Assembly: GCA_044227505.1 (NCBI GenBank)
Contig: JBGAWP010000002.1
Location: 62,001-126,000 of the forward strand
Origin: UBA7236 sp044227505
GTDB taxonomy: Bacteria; Bacteroidota; Bacteroidia; Chitinophagales; BACL12
Length of the DNA stretch: 64,000 nucleotides
Direction: 5' to 3'
Part shown: piece after piece, positions 44,187-53,456 of the stretch
Layout of the letters: each line of letters starts with the position of its first letter
Position numbering within the stretch: position 1 is the first letter of the stretch
The notes under the pieces: model-generated
Told to the model about the DNA's origin: nothing
Seen by the model: only the letters and a program-made list of their open reading frames with translations
The model's database searches: none
Position numbers and translations under genes: made by a program

Positions 44187-44402
44187 ATGCACAATTACAG
44201 AGAACTTGAAATTTGGAATGAAGGAATTGAATTAGCAAAAATTGTTTATCAAATGACTCTTGAATTTCCTAAAGAAGAAATTTATGGATTGACATCACAG
44301 AGATTTATTTCAGTAGAGAAAATGGCGCCAGTTTTACAAAAACTGGATGTTTTGCAGAAAAAAATTTATCGGTTTAAACAAAAAGTTAATTCATATAAAT
44401 AA
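44187..44402 (+). pseudogene. Four-helix-bundle protein gene with an internal deletion
   Basis: 71 residues against about 115-125 for the 23S-rRNA-intervening-sequence/four-helix-bundle family. The N-terminus MHNYRELEIWNEGIELAKIVYQ and FPKEEIYGLTSQ match helix 1 and the start of helix 2. The text then jumps to SVEKMAPVLQKLDVLQKKIYRFK, which looks like the last helix. About 45-50 residues (helices 2-3, including the usual RRAAVSIPSNIAEG segment) are missing in frame. It lies between fadN and the thiolase, flanked by GGACACG-type repeats. It probably cannot fold normally. Confidence 0.75.
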
Positions 44403-44475
44403 ATAATTTTTGAAAAATTAAAATTTAAACAAATCATGAGTCATAAATATAATTTAACACATGTAGAGGAGCAAT

Positions 44476-44504
44476 CCCGCGTCCCGATACCCGTGTCCCG
44501 ATAC
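44476..44504. repeat. Inverted heptamer-family tract before the thiolase gene
   Basis: CGTCCCGATACCCGTGTCCC contains the complement of CGGGACACGGG, i.e. the same family as the array at 44051 but in the opposite orientation. Confidence 0.7.
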
Positions 44505-44557
44505 TTTATCAATAGAACTGTTCTTATAAAATATTTCTCAATTATTAAATTGAAACT

Positions 44558-45736
44558 ATGAACGAAGCATATATCGTAGCCGGTCTCCGGACCGCAGTGG
44601 GAAAAGCACCAAGAGGTTTATTCAGATTTACAAGACCGGATGATCTGGCGGTGGAATTAATTCGGCAATTATTATTAAAGGTGCCGCAATTGGATCCTGC
44701 GCGTATTGATGACCTGATTGTTGGAAATGCCGTTCCCGAGGCCGAACAAGGTTTACAGATCGGAAGAATGATCGCAGTGCGAGCATTGCCAATTACAACA
44801 GGAGGAATGACAGTTAATAGATATTGTGCCAGTGGTGTGGAAACAATTTCTATTGCTGTTGCAAAAATAAAAGCCGGAATGGCTGATTGTATCATTGCGG
44901 GTGGAGTGGAATCTATGTCGTTGGTACCAACTACGGGATGGAAGGTTGCGCTAAATTATGAAACAGCAAAAACACATCCCGATTATTATATCGGAATGGG
45001 ATTAACAGCAGAAAATGTTGCGCGCGATTTTAATATTTCAAGAGAAGATGCAGATATTTATTCTTATAACTCCCATAAAAAAGCAGTAAATGCAATTGAC
45101 AATAAAATATTTGCAGATGGAATTGCTCCAATTGAAGTTACAGAAGTTTTTGTAAATGAAAAAAATAAACGCCAGGAAAAAAAATATACTGTTGATACAG
45201 ATGAAGGTCCCCGCAGAGATACATCGCTGGAGGCACTCAGCAAATTAAAACCTGTTTTTGCTGCAAATGGCGTGGTTACTGCAGGCAATTCCTCACAAAC
45301 TTCCGATGGTGCAAGTTTTGTTATTGTAATGAGTGAAAAAATGGTGAATGAATTAAATCTGCAACCATTAGCTCGTATGGTTAGTTGCGCAACAGTAGGT
45401 GTGGAGCCGCGTATTATGGGAATTGGTCCTGTTGCAGCAATTCCCAAAGCACTGAAAATGGCAAATTTAAAATTAGAAGATATTGATCTTATAGAATTAA
45501 ATGAAGCATTTGCAGCACAAGCACTGGCCGTTATCAGAGAGGCACACCTGAATCCAGAAATTGTAAATATAAATGGAGGAGGTGTTGCACTTGGACATCC
45601 CCTTGGTTGTACAGGAACAAAATTAACAGTGCAAATATTAAATGACCTTAAACGATTAAATAAAAAATATGGAATGGTTACAGCCTGCGTTGGTGGAGGT
45701 CAAGGTATTGCAGGTATATATGAACGACTTAATTAA
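44558..45736 (+). CDS. fadA: Acetyl-CoA C-acyltransferase (3-ketoacyl-CoA thiolase)
   Basis: 392 residues. The nucleophilic Cys is in TVNRYCASGVETISIA (near residue 92). The C-terminal motifs are NINGGGVALGHPLGCTGTK (catalytic His and region) and ACVGGGQGIA with the second Cys. It cleaves 3-ketoacyl-CoA to acetyl-CoA and a shortened acyl-CoA, the last step of the cycle begun by the neighbouring genes. The roughly 500-bp gap from fadN is filled by repeats and a broken gene, yet order and direction indicate one operon. Confidence 0.95.
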   Translation: MNEAYIVAGLRTAVGKAPRGLFRFTRPDDLAVELIRQLLLKVPQLDPARIDDLIVGNAVPEAEQGLQIGRMIAVRALPITTGGMTVNRYCASGVETISIAVAKIKAGMADCIIAGGVESMSLVPTTGWKVALNYETAKTHPDYYIGMGLTAENVARDFNISREDADIYSYNSHKKAVNAIDNKIFADGIAPIEVTEVFVNEKNKRQEKKYTVDTDEGPRRDTSLEALSKLKPVFAANGVVTAGNSSQTSDGASFVIVMSEKMVNELNLQPLARMVSCATVGVEPRIMGIGPVAAIPKALKMANLKLEDIDLIELNEAFAAQALAVIREAHLNPEIVNINGGGVALGHPLGCTGTKLTVQILNDLKRLNKKYGMVTACVGGGQGIAGIYERLN

Positions 45737-45775
45737 TAAATAAAAATAATTTTCAACTTATTAAATAATATTATC

Positions 45776-47569
45776 ATGGCAGAAATAATGCAAAAATCAA
45801 TCGTTATCAAAGGAGGTGAATTTTTAATCAAAGATGCAACCCCACAAGATATTTTTATTCCCGAGGAATTAAATGAGGAGCAACTCATGATCAAACAAAT
45901 GACGAAGGATTTTGTAGACACGGAAGTGCTGCCAAATCTCGATCGTATTGATGCACATGAAGAAGGATTGATGGCATCTCTTTTAACTAAGGCAGGAGAA
46001 ATAGGTATTCTCGGATTGCCGATTCCGGAACAATACGGTGGGTTTAATAAAGACTTTAACACAATATCCGTTGTGACCGAAATGACAGGAACTGCACATG
46101 CTTTTTCAGTTGCTTATGGCGCACAATCCGGAATTGGAACTCTTCCAATTTTATATTTCGGAACAGAAGCACAAAAACAAAAATATCTTCCCGGGCTTGC
46201 CTCCGGAAAATTACACGCTAGTTATTGTTTAACAGAACCCGGAAGTGGAAGTGATGCCCTTGCAGCAAAATCAAAAGCAGAATTAAGTGCCGATGGGAAA
46301 CATTATATTCTCAATGGACAGAAAATGTGGATCACTAATGCAGGATTTGCAGATATCTTTACTGTATTTGCGAAAGTGGATGGAGATAAATTTACTGCTT
46401 TCATTGTAGAGCGGAATACTCCAGGATTTACAATTGGTGCGGAAGAAAAAAAGATGGGAATAAAAGGTTCATCCACCTGTCAGATATTTTTTGAAAACAT
46501 GCATATTCCAATTGAAAATGTGTTGGGCGAAATTGGAAAAGGCCACTTAATTGCATTTAATATTCTTAACATAGGAAGATATAAATTATGCGTTGGTGTA
46601 TTAGGCGGAGCAAAAGAATTAACCGATATATCTGTAAAATACGCAAATGAAAGGATGCAGTTTAATGTGCCGATCGCTTCATTTGGTGCAATTAAGTATA
46701 AATTATCAGAGCAAGCAATTCGTGTTTTTGCAGCCTTAAGCGCAACATATCGCACCAGCGATTATATCGACAAAAAAGAAAAAGAGTTGATGGAGCAAGG
46801 TGTCGGATTCGAAAAAGCATTGTTAGGTGCCGCAGAGGAATATGCCATTGAATGTGCAATGTTAAAAGTAATTGGAAGCGAAGTACTCGATTATGTGGTG
46901 GATGAGTGTGTGCAGATTTATGGTGGAAACGGATATAGCGAAGAATATCCCGCTGCAAGAAGTTATCGCGATGCGAGAATCAACAGAATTTTTGAAGGTA
47001 CCAATGAAATAAATCGTTTATTAACGGTTGATATGCTTTTAAAAAGAGTAATGAAAGGACAATTGGATATGATGGGACCTGCTATGGCAGTTCAAAAAGA
47101 ATTAATGGCTATTCCAGATTTTGCTTCTGAGGAAGAAGGACTATTTACTGCAGAAGAAAAAACTTTGAAGAATATGAAAAAAGCATTCTTTATGGTTGCA
47201 GGTGCAGCAGTGCAAAAATTGATGATGAAATTGAAAGATGAACAGGAAATTTTAATGTGCGCCGCTGATATGATGAATGAAATTTATGTAAGCGAATCAC
47301 TTTTATTAAGAGTGAAGAAACTCACAGAATTGAGGGGTGAAAGTGAAACTTCCATTTATCGCGATATTTTGAAAGTATTTTTTACCGATTCGGTAGACAG
47401 GTTGAATAAAGCCGGAAAAACAGCTATTGCAGCATTTACGGAAGGTGATGAACAAAAAATGATGTTGTTGGGCTTAAAACGTTTTTCTAAATATGAAATT
47501 TTTAATACCACTGCTGCCAGAAGAAGAATTGCGGATAAAATGATAGCAGCTAACGGATATAGTTTTTAA
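45776..47569 (+). CDS. fadE: Acyl-CoA dehydrogenase (large, FadE-like)
   Basis: 597 residues, longer than classic acyl-CoA dehydrogenases (about 380) because of a C-terminal helical extension (about 430-597). The core has YCLTEPGSGSDALAAKSKAELS (FAD/substrate loop), NGQKMWITNAGFADIFTVFAK and YGGNGYSEEYPAARSYRDARINRIFEGTNEINR, the flavin-binding C-terminal signature. It introduces the trans-2 double bond in acyl-CoA. It lies 39 bp after the thiolase and is the last gene of the operon. Confidence 0.95.
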   Translation: MAEIMQKSIVIKGGEFLIKDATPQDIFIPEELNEEQLMIKQMTKDFVDTEVLPNLDRIDAHEEGLMASLLTKAGEIGILGLPIPEQYGGFNKDFNTISVVTEMTGTAHAFSVAYGAQSGIGTLPILYFGTEAQKQKYLPGLASGKLHASYCLTEPGSGSDALAAKSKAELSADGKHYILNGQKMWITNAGFADIFTVFAKVDGDKFTAFIVERNTPGFTIGAEEKKMGIKGSSTCQIFFENMHIPIENVLGEIGKGHLIAFNILNIGRYKLCVGVLGGAKELTDISVKYANERMQFNVPIASFGAIKYKLSEQAIRVFAALSATYRTSDYIDKKEKELMEQGVGFEKALLGAAEEYAIECAMLKVIGSEVLDYVVDECVQIYGGNGYSEEYPAARSYRDARINRIFEGTNEINRLLTVDMLLKRVMKGQLDMMGPAMAVQKELMAIPDFASEEEGLFTAEEKTLKNMKKAFFMVAGAAVQKLMMKLKDEQEILMCAADMMNEIYVSESLLLRVKKLTELRGESETSIYRDILKVFFTDSVDRLNKAGKTAIAAFTEGDEQKMMLLGLKRFSKYEIFNTTAARRRIADKMIAANGYSF

Positions 47570-47648
47570 CTGAATTACTACATTTCGGGTTTGGGGAATA
47601 GTCACCTCAGTTCCCACTTAATTACACTATTATTGGTTTAATTTTAAT

Positions 47649-47680
47649 ATCCTGCTTCTTAAATGAAGTAGGATTTTTTT
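47649..47680 (+). terminator. Intrinsic terminator of the fad operon
   Basis: ATCCTGCTTC pairs with GAAGTAGGAT (one wobble) around a 6-nt loop, then T7. It lies in the 337-bp gap to the next gene; nothing else was recognised in that gap. Confidence 0.85.
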
Positions 47681-47906
47681 ATTGTAAAATGTATTCTCTG
47701 CCTTTTGCTCACATGATGAATAAATAGTGTGGAATAACTTGCTACTCTGTGTAACATTACAAGAATAATACACATATTGTATTTTATGGAAAAGTTTGCG
47801 AATCGCTGACAAAGCTTAATACTACTGCATTGTAGCCGTTTGTTAAATGACAGCATGTAATTTGTTTCTAATATTTCAACTGTCATAATTCATTTATACA
47901 TACACA

Positions 47907-49031
47907 ATGAGATATTTATACTTAATCCTGTTTTTTACTAATCCATTTAACCTGTTTTCTCAGCCTGCAAATACTTTTACAACATTTGCTGATGGATGGA
48001 CTGCAATATGCGAAGGTGCCTGTATTGAGCCTGTGGCGGCATGGGTTGCATTGAATGGAAATCCCGGAGGTTGTTATAAAAGCACGGATAATAATTCCGG
48101 AACATGGTATTATTATAGTTCTGCCGACTTCAATACCGACCTCTCTCTATATTATGGTTCATACCTCAATTTTAATCTTAAACAAAATACATCAGCTGGT
48201 CAAACCAGTAACTCTGATGTAATGCTTGTAAAGGCTGATGGATCAAAAATAGTATATAATACAGCAACGAATCCAGGAACTTCATGGACAACTTATTCAG
48301 TTCCATTATCAGAGGCGGGATGGAAATATTCAACTTTAGGCGGTGCAGCTGTTTCTTCTGTTGATTTTATTTCCTATTTATCAGCGATCAATAGTCTAAG
48401 AATTCGCGGAGATTATTCCACACTTACAACAGAAACTACCTGGCTTGATAATGTAAATATATCTGATGTTGTGCTGTTGCCTATTGAACTGAGTTATTTT
48501 ACTGCATCTCAAAATGCTATAAATGTTTCGTCATTAAATTGGGAAACTCAATCTGAAACCAATACCAATTATTTTCAAATCGAAAAAAGCACCAATGGCG
48601 GAATGAGTTTTGATTCCATTGGAATAATTGCAGCTGCAGGAACAACTACAAATGCAAATAGTTATAGTTTTTCTGATCAACAATTTTATACTGGAGCCTA
48701 TTACAGATTAAAAGCTGTAGACTTTGACAATGCAGTTACTTATTCTGATATTGTTTTTGTTGAAAATGAGATATTTAAGGAAAGTATTACACTGTATCCA
48801 AACCCGGCTGCAGGTATTGTTTTTGTTGAAAATACCGGAGGTGTTATACAATTTAACTCCATAAGTATTACCAATTGTTACGGCATTAAAGTTTATGAGA
48901 AAAATGAAAATTCAGGTCAGCATATTTCAAAAGTTGAATTGGATGTAATTAATCTTACAAATGGCACTTATTTTTTATCATTAATAAATGACCTTGATAC
49001 AAAAACCTATGTTTTTCAAGTGATGCATTAA
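47907..49031 (+). CDS. T9SS cargo with laminin-B-like domain
   Basis: 374 residues. It has a short signal peptide (LYLILFFTNPFNLFSQ), then a domain (about 22-190) resembling laminin B (domain IV): DGWTAICEGAC, LYYGSYLNFNLKQ, VMLVKADGSKIVYNT and INSLRIRGDYSTLTTETTWLDNVNI. A fibronectin-like stretch (LNWETQSETNTNYFQIEKS) and a T9SS type A sorting domain (LYPNPAAGIVFVEN) follow. It is probably a surface-exposed binding or adhesion protein; the laminin-B call is from pattern recognition. Confidence 0.82.
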   Translation: MRYLYLILFFTNPFNLFSQPANTFTTFADGWTAICEGACIEPVAAWVALNGNPGGCYKSTDNNSGTWYYYSSADFNTDLSLYYGSYLNFNLKQNTSAGQTSNSDVMLVKADGSKIVYNTATNPGTSWTTYSVPLSEAGWKYSTLGGAAVSSVDFISYLSAINSLRIRGDYSTLTTETTWLDNVNISDVVLLPIELSYFTASQNAINVSSLNWETQSETNTNYFQIEKSTNGGMSFDSIGIIAAAGTTTNANSYSFSDQQFYTGAYYRLKAVDFDNAVTYSDIVFVENEIFKESITLYPNPAAGIVFVENTGGVIQFNSISITNCYGIKVYEKNENSGQHISKVELDVINLTNGTYFLSLINDLDTKTYVFQVMH

Positions 49032-49151
49032 TAATATGAGAATCAAGCATTTTATAAATATTTAAAGATTTGATATAGAACTGTTTTTCCTTGTAAACAA
49101 AACAAAATAATTTATTTAATATTCAACTATCATTAAAATTACAATTAATTT

Positions 49152-50597
49152 ATGAAAAAATTTCTACTAGGTCTAACATTGTTTGCAATATCATTCAGCA
49201 TTCAGACCATTAACGCTCAGATTTATGAATACAAAAATCACACTGAAGGTGATTATTATTACATTGACCCAAATATTACGGGACACAGAGTTGGCAGGGG
49301 TGGTGGATCCAATGGCGCCGGCGATGGTTGTCCTGTAGGGTTTAATACTAAAAATTTTAGTGTTGAAGCAATTTTTGATACATCAATGCCTTGTATAGTA
49401 GTTGATTTAGCTCCGGATCCATTTGCAGCAATGAATATAACTTCAATTAGTGCTGATCTTCGTATAACAGATCTAGGACCAATATATGTTCGTTATTCTT
49501 ATAGTATTGATTCAGGTCTTACATGGATTGATGCCGGTTTTGATTTTACACCGGTTATTGCTGATTGTGGAGTGGAAACAATTACAGGAACCTGGGATAT
49601 TCCAGACTTTTCAACAGAACATCAAACCTATTTTAAAATTTCAGGGTTTGGCGCATTGGACTCTACAGGCAGACTAAATGTTACTAATATTAATATTTAT
49701 GGAACTATGGACATTATTGATGAAGATGGAGATGGTTATGCAGCCTATATTGATTGTGATGATACTAATCCGGATATACATCCCGGAGCTTTGGAACTTT
49801 GTAATGATATAGATGAAAATTGCGACGGCATAACATCTGAAGTTACCGCAACAATAGTTCCTACAGGTGATGTTTATGTTTGTAAACATGAGTTCGTTAC
49901 TCTTTATGGTCCTGAAGGTTATGCAAGTTATCAGTGGCTGAAAAATGGATATATTATGCCGGGTATGACTGCATCCTCAGTAACAACTGAAAAACCTGGT
50001 TATTACCAGATCATTGTAGTGGATGGCGAATGCACCGACACATCAGAAGTTCAGGCTGTTGCAGTTTTGGAAAATCCCTTTGCAAATATTTATAGCCCTG
50101 AAGGCCTTGATCTTTGTTTTGATGATTCTATAAAATTAAAAGTGAGTTTTGGAGGAGATTATACATACCAGTGGTATAAAGACGGTGAAGCGATGTTATA
50201 TGAAAATTATTATAAAATACTCGCAACGGAAGTAGGCGAATATTATTGTGTGATAACTACATTTTTTGGTTGCACCCGCACAACTGCAGCGCTTTCTGTA
50301 ATTGCTTCCTGTAAAATTGGTGCAGGTATAAACAATTCGAACAATATTAATGTTTATCCTAATCCGGCAAAGGAAAATATTACCTTGTCAATCACAAATA
50401 GTGACAATAGTTCTGCCACAGGTATATTGGAGATTAGTAATATGAACGGACAAATACTAAAAGCAGAATCAGTTTCTATTTCCGGGGGTACTTTAAATCA
50501 CGAAATGGTTGTTTCTGATTTAAATGCAGGAATATATATAGTAAAAATAACAACTGACACTCTGCAGTTTGCAACACAGTTCAGTATAATCAAATAA
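49152..50597 (+). CDS. T9SS cargo with MopE-like metal-binding repeat and Ig-like domains
   Basis: 481 residues with a signal peptide ending TINAQ. The N-terminal domain (about 25-190) is beta-rich and unassigned. One MopE-type repeat follows (DEDGDGYAAYIDCDDTNPDIHPGALELCND). Two Ig/PKD-like modules come next, each with YQWLKNG or YQWYKDGE. The C-terminal T9SS type A domain begins NVYPNPAKENITLS. The same repeat type occurs four times in the gene at 20846. It is a surface or released protein; the ligand is unknown. Confidence 0.85.
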   Translation: MKKFLLGLTLFAISFSIQTINAQIYEYKNHTEGDYYYIDPNITGHRVGRGGGSNGAGDGCPVGFNTKNFSVEAIFDTSMPCIVVDLAPDPFAAMNITSISADLRITDLGPIYVRYSYSIDSGLTWIDAGFDFTPVIADCGVETITGTWDIPDFSTEHQTYFKISGFGALDSTGRLNVTNINIYGTMDIIDEDGDGYAAYIDCDDTNPDIHPGALELCNDIDENCDGITSEVTATIVPTGDVYVCKHEFVTLYGPEGYASYQWLKNGYIMPGMTASSVTTEKPGYYQIIVVDGECTDTSEVQAVAVLENPFANIYSPEGLDLCFDDSIKLKVSFGGDYTYQWYKDGEAMLYENYYKILATEVGEYYCVITTFFGCTRTTAALSVIASCKIGAGINNSNNINVYPNPAKENITLSITNSDNSSATGILEISNMNGQILKAESVSISGGTLNHEMVVSDLNAGIYIVKITTDTLQFATQFSIIK

Positions 50598-50611
50598 ATT
50601 AAAATGAATCT

Positions 50612-50651
50612 AAAACCAATGACTATCTCTTGAGGTAGTCGTTGGTTTTTT
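50612..50651. terminator. Intrinsic terminator
   Basis: AAAACCAATGACTA pairs with TAGTCGTTGGTTTT (one G-T wobble) around a 10-nt loop, with a T-run on the plus side. It lies between convergent genes. Confidence 0.87.
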
Positions 50652-50684
50652 GATTTTTATCCCTTTTCTGAATAAAAGTGCATA

Positions 50685-51938
50685 TTAATTAAGAAGTAAT
50701 ATTTTTTTTGAGACCTGAAAACCTGTATTTATGTTTTTTGAGTTTAGAGATAAAACATAAATGCCCGTAGAAAAATTAATGTCCTCAATAATAAATTGAT
50801 TAAAATTTCCTTCAATATTTAATTCTTGATCCCCTATATATCTGCCTGTAATATCGAATAATTTCAATGTGTAACCACCAGCCTTCAGACCTGAAATTTG
50901 TACCGTGATTTGGTTTGCTCCGGAAACAAATGCATTAACATATATCTCTTCCTCGGAATTGCAGTTTATAGGAAATGTACTGAGGATTTGAGTTTTTCCT
51001 CCTTCCTCCACCAGGCAAAGTTGATAATAGGAATTTACATTGCTTTCTACTTCAATCGAATAATCAGTGATGGTATTGCTATTTACTGCAGCCTCAATGG
51101 TTGTAACATCGTAAAAATTATATCCATCTGTACTTCCTTTCAGTATAAAATAGGCGGTATTTATTTCTTGAACAGTTTGCCATTTTATAACAACGGTATT
51201 TCCTTCACATGTTGAACTGATATTATTGACCACAATTGGTAACAGATGTGAGGTTTGATCTATTAAGGTCCACGTTCTGGTTAGATCGCCCGATGTAAAT
51301 GGAACCCCTGAAACATAATTCGAGGTAGTATTTACCGATCCTCCCGGTGCATATAATTCCCAATTATCGGTGACTTCATCGTAACGTTCTGCTTTTAATT
51401 GCGTTTCCGAAATTGTATTGCCCACTGTTAAATGTTCAGCATCGTTATAGTTAAATTGGATATTGCCGGTGGGCTTTACAGTAAACCCTAATGCATCTAT
51501 TATCCAAAACCGGTCGATCACTTCAGACGAATTATTTATTCCACCCATATTTGTCATATTGGTGACTCCCGTTGGTTTATAATTATTATTATCCCATGTG
51601 GGCCCTCCATAAGTGGAAAATAAAAAATGTCCGCTACCTGTTGCTGCTGAAGTGATATTCAGGCTTAGTGGTATCTTAATAGAAGTTGCTGTAGTGAAAG
51701 GTATCACATAATTACCGGTATTCGAACCAATGTTCCATTTCACAAAATTGAATTCGCTTTCGCTGATAATATTTCCACCGGTTCCGGCGTTGTTTATTGC
51801 ATTGGAATTGCCATTATCCACCACCAGATATGCACTATTGGTCATCACAATATAGGCATTGTTGTTTAATACAATTCTTGCCTGACAAAAAACAGTTGCA
51901 TGAAAAATACTAAATAATGCAAGCACTATTATACGCAT
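50685..51938 (-). CDS. T9SS cargo protein downstream of the S74 gene
   Basis: 417 residues. It has a signal peptide (VLALFSIFHATVFCQ), then a beta-rich N-terminal domain (about 17-215) of a type often seen in Bacteroidota secreted proteins (FVKWNIGSNTGNYVIPF, TRTWTLIDQTSHLLPI), a fibronectin-like stretch (IKWQTVQEINTAYFILKGS), and a C-terminal sorting domain (GYTLKLFDITGRYIGDQ to TGIYVLSL). Function unknown. It starts 6 bp after the S74 gene, so the two are co-transcribed. Confidence 0.78.
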   Translation of the reverse strand: MRIIVLALFSIFHATVFCQARIVLNNNAYIVMTNSAYLVVDNGNSNAINNAGTGGNIISESEFNFVKWNIGSNTGNYVIPFTTATSIKIPLSLNITSAATGSGHFLFSTYGGPTWDNNNYKPTGVTNMTNMGGINNSSEVIDRFWIIDALGFTVKPTGNIQFNYNDAEHLTVGNTISETQLKAERYDEVTDNWELYAPGGSVNTTSNYVSGVPFTSGDLTRTWTLIDQTSHLLPIVVNNISSTCEGNTVVIKWQTVQEINTAYFILKGSTDGYNFYDVTTIEAAVNSNTITDYSIEVESNVNSYYQLCLVEEGGKTQILSTFPINCNSEEEIYVNAFVSGANQITVQISGLKAGGYTLKLFDITGRYIGDQELNIEGNFNQFIIEDINFSTGIYVLSLNSKNINTGFQVSKKILLLN

Positions 51939-51944
51939 ACCGAT

Positions 51945-52862
51945 TTATTTATTCTTTAATAATTCCACTTCTTTAATTAGTTTATCTATCTGACTTTGTT
52001 GAGTTTCAATTATCATTTGTTGTTCCTTAACCGCCTGCACCAAAGGCACAACAAATTCGGCATATCGCAAAGCATACAGGTCATTCTCGTTTTTAGGAGC
52101 ATCAACTCCACTAAAAGCATAATTTATATTTTTTGCAGCAGCTTCTACTTCCTGAGCAATAAATCCCGTATAGGTTATTGCAGATTTAGTTTCAATGGAC
52201 GCTGTAGTTTTTTGATCGTATGGAATTTTTAATTTATTGTTGATAGCAGTTATATCAAGATTATAAGTAACAGGATTCAGTTGCATGATAAAATCTAATC
52301 CCGGAACATTGCTTTGAACATTTTTTTTGATGCTGCCATCAGAAATATTAGACCAATTTTGAAATCCACCAATACTCAGCATTGTTGCGTCGCCAATGCG
52401 TACTTGATTGCTTGCAGTAATTCGCGATGTGGACCCAAGTGCAGTAGAATTAAAATAATCAGTCGTATTATTCTGGTCAGCATCATATCCAATAAACACA
52501 CAATAACTTGTTGCATCATTAACATCGCCGGAAGATGTTCCTATAGCTATATTTCCATCTCCATTCACATTTGCATATAAAGAATTATAGCCGATTCCAA
52601 TATTATGTGAACCTGTGGTATTGGAGTACACGGAATAATATCCATTAGCAGTATTATTTCCTCCTGATAAATTTGTAAACAACGATGCATATCCTGTTGC
52701 GGTATTATTTACTCCCGTCGAATTCGCAGGTAAGGAGTAGGAGCCTACGGAAGTATTAAATCCCCCCGACGAATTTGCATATAAAGCATATACACCCACT
52801 GCAGTATTGTTTGTTCCTGTATTTGTGGTATATCCGCTTTGCCACCCTAAATAAGTGTTCAA
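51945..52862 (-). CDS. S74 (endosialidase-type chaperone) tail-fibre-like protein, C-terminal part of a frameshifted gene
   Basis: 305 residues with a nominal TTG start, so probably not an independent gene. Repeats of the form GTNNTAVGVYALYANSSGG (about 14 residues, YadA/left-handed beta-roll style) are followed by the peptidase S74 intramolecular chaperone domain (SDGSIKKNVQSNVPGLDFIMQLNPVTYNL) and a C-terminal coiled coil. The open frame continues upstream as AFWLYDNVATSNTFFGVEAG, which joins the preceding fragment across an A9 tract. This kind of trimer-forming fibre is known from phages and also from Bacteroidota surface proteins. Confidence 0.85.
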   Translation of the reverse strand: MNTYLGWQSGYTTNTGTNNTAVGVYALYANSSGGFNTSVGSYSLPANSTGVNNTATGYASLFTNLSGGNNTANGYYSVYSNTTGSHNIGIGYNSLYANVNGDGNIAIGTSSGDVNDATSYCVFIGYDADQNNTTDYFNSTALGSTSRITASNQVRIGDATMLSIGGFQNWSNISDGSIKKNVQSNVPGLDFIMQLNPVTYNLDITAINNKLKIPYDQKTTASIETKSAITYTGFIAQEVEAAAKNINYAFSGVDAPKNENDLYALRYAEFVVPLVQAVKEQQMIIETQQSQIDKLIKEVELLKNK

Positions 52863-52926
52863 CGAGCCTGATGAAATGGAATTTCCCGCCTCGACTCCAA
52901 AAAAGGTATTCGATGTTGCAACGTTA

Positions 52927-53325
52927 TCATATAACCAGAAAGCCTTTTTTTTTATTATTTACCTTCCCCATGAACGCAACAGGGTCGGTGGTTCCGATAA
53001 AGTTAGTGCCGGCTACAGTGCCTGCATTTCCAAGAGTGGTCCATCCACTCGAACTGGTTGACATTAAGGTCCATATACTTCCGGTGTAATAATAAAAACC
53101 TGCTGTTCCATCAGTTTGATATATCATCAGACCTGTTGCAGGCGAAGGGATCAAAAGTTTTTGCGCAGAGGTCATTCTTGGCACTAATAATCCTTTATTG
53201 GTGGCTTTAATTTCCAGCATTGCTGAATTATCAGGGGCAGACCCATCAGAGTTGATGGCAATATTCTGGGATCTAAGTGCTTGGAATACAATTGTTAAAA
53301 ACAAGAATAAATACAATGGTTTCAT
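52927..53325 (-). CDS. N-terminal part of the frameshifted S74 fibre gene
   Basis: 132 residues: a signal peptide (LYLFLFLTIVFQALRSQ), then the head segment usual in this family (SAMLEIKATNKGLLVPRMT and GLMIYQTDGTAGFYYYTGSIW). The frame runs through VNNKKKGFLVI and stops right after an A9 tract. In the alternative frame the sequence continues KAFWLYDNVATSNTFFGVEAG into the C-terminal part. A tract of eight A would restore one protein of about 460 residues. Confidence 0.85.
   Translation of the reverse strand: MKPLYLFLFLTIVFQALRSQNIAINSDGSAPDNSAMLEIKATNKGLLVPRMTSAQKLLIPSPATGLMIYQTDGTAGFYYYTGSIWTLMSTSSSGWTTLGNAGTVAGTNFIGTTDPVAFMGKVNNKKKGFLVI
52945..52953 (-). other. A9 tract at the S74 gene frameshift
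   Basis: Nine A on the coding strand. Loss of one A restores the frame. Candidate phase-variable tract, recent mutation or homopolymer sequencing error. Confidence 0.8.
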
Positions 53326-53456
53326 AGTACCTGAATTTAAAAGTATTTAAAAATAAGAAAATTCGCCGGATTTTGAATGTAGAAATGTTAAACTACCCGT
53401 ACGACATTCTATTTTAAAGGTTGTAGACGGCTATGGATTCAAATATTGGAGCTATA

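Noticed and set aside
51945..53325. Prophage tail-fibre locus
   Set aside because: S74 domains also occur in Bacteroidota surface proteins. The gene has a Sec signal peptide and no phage genes are nearby.
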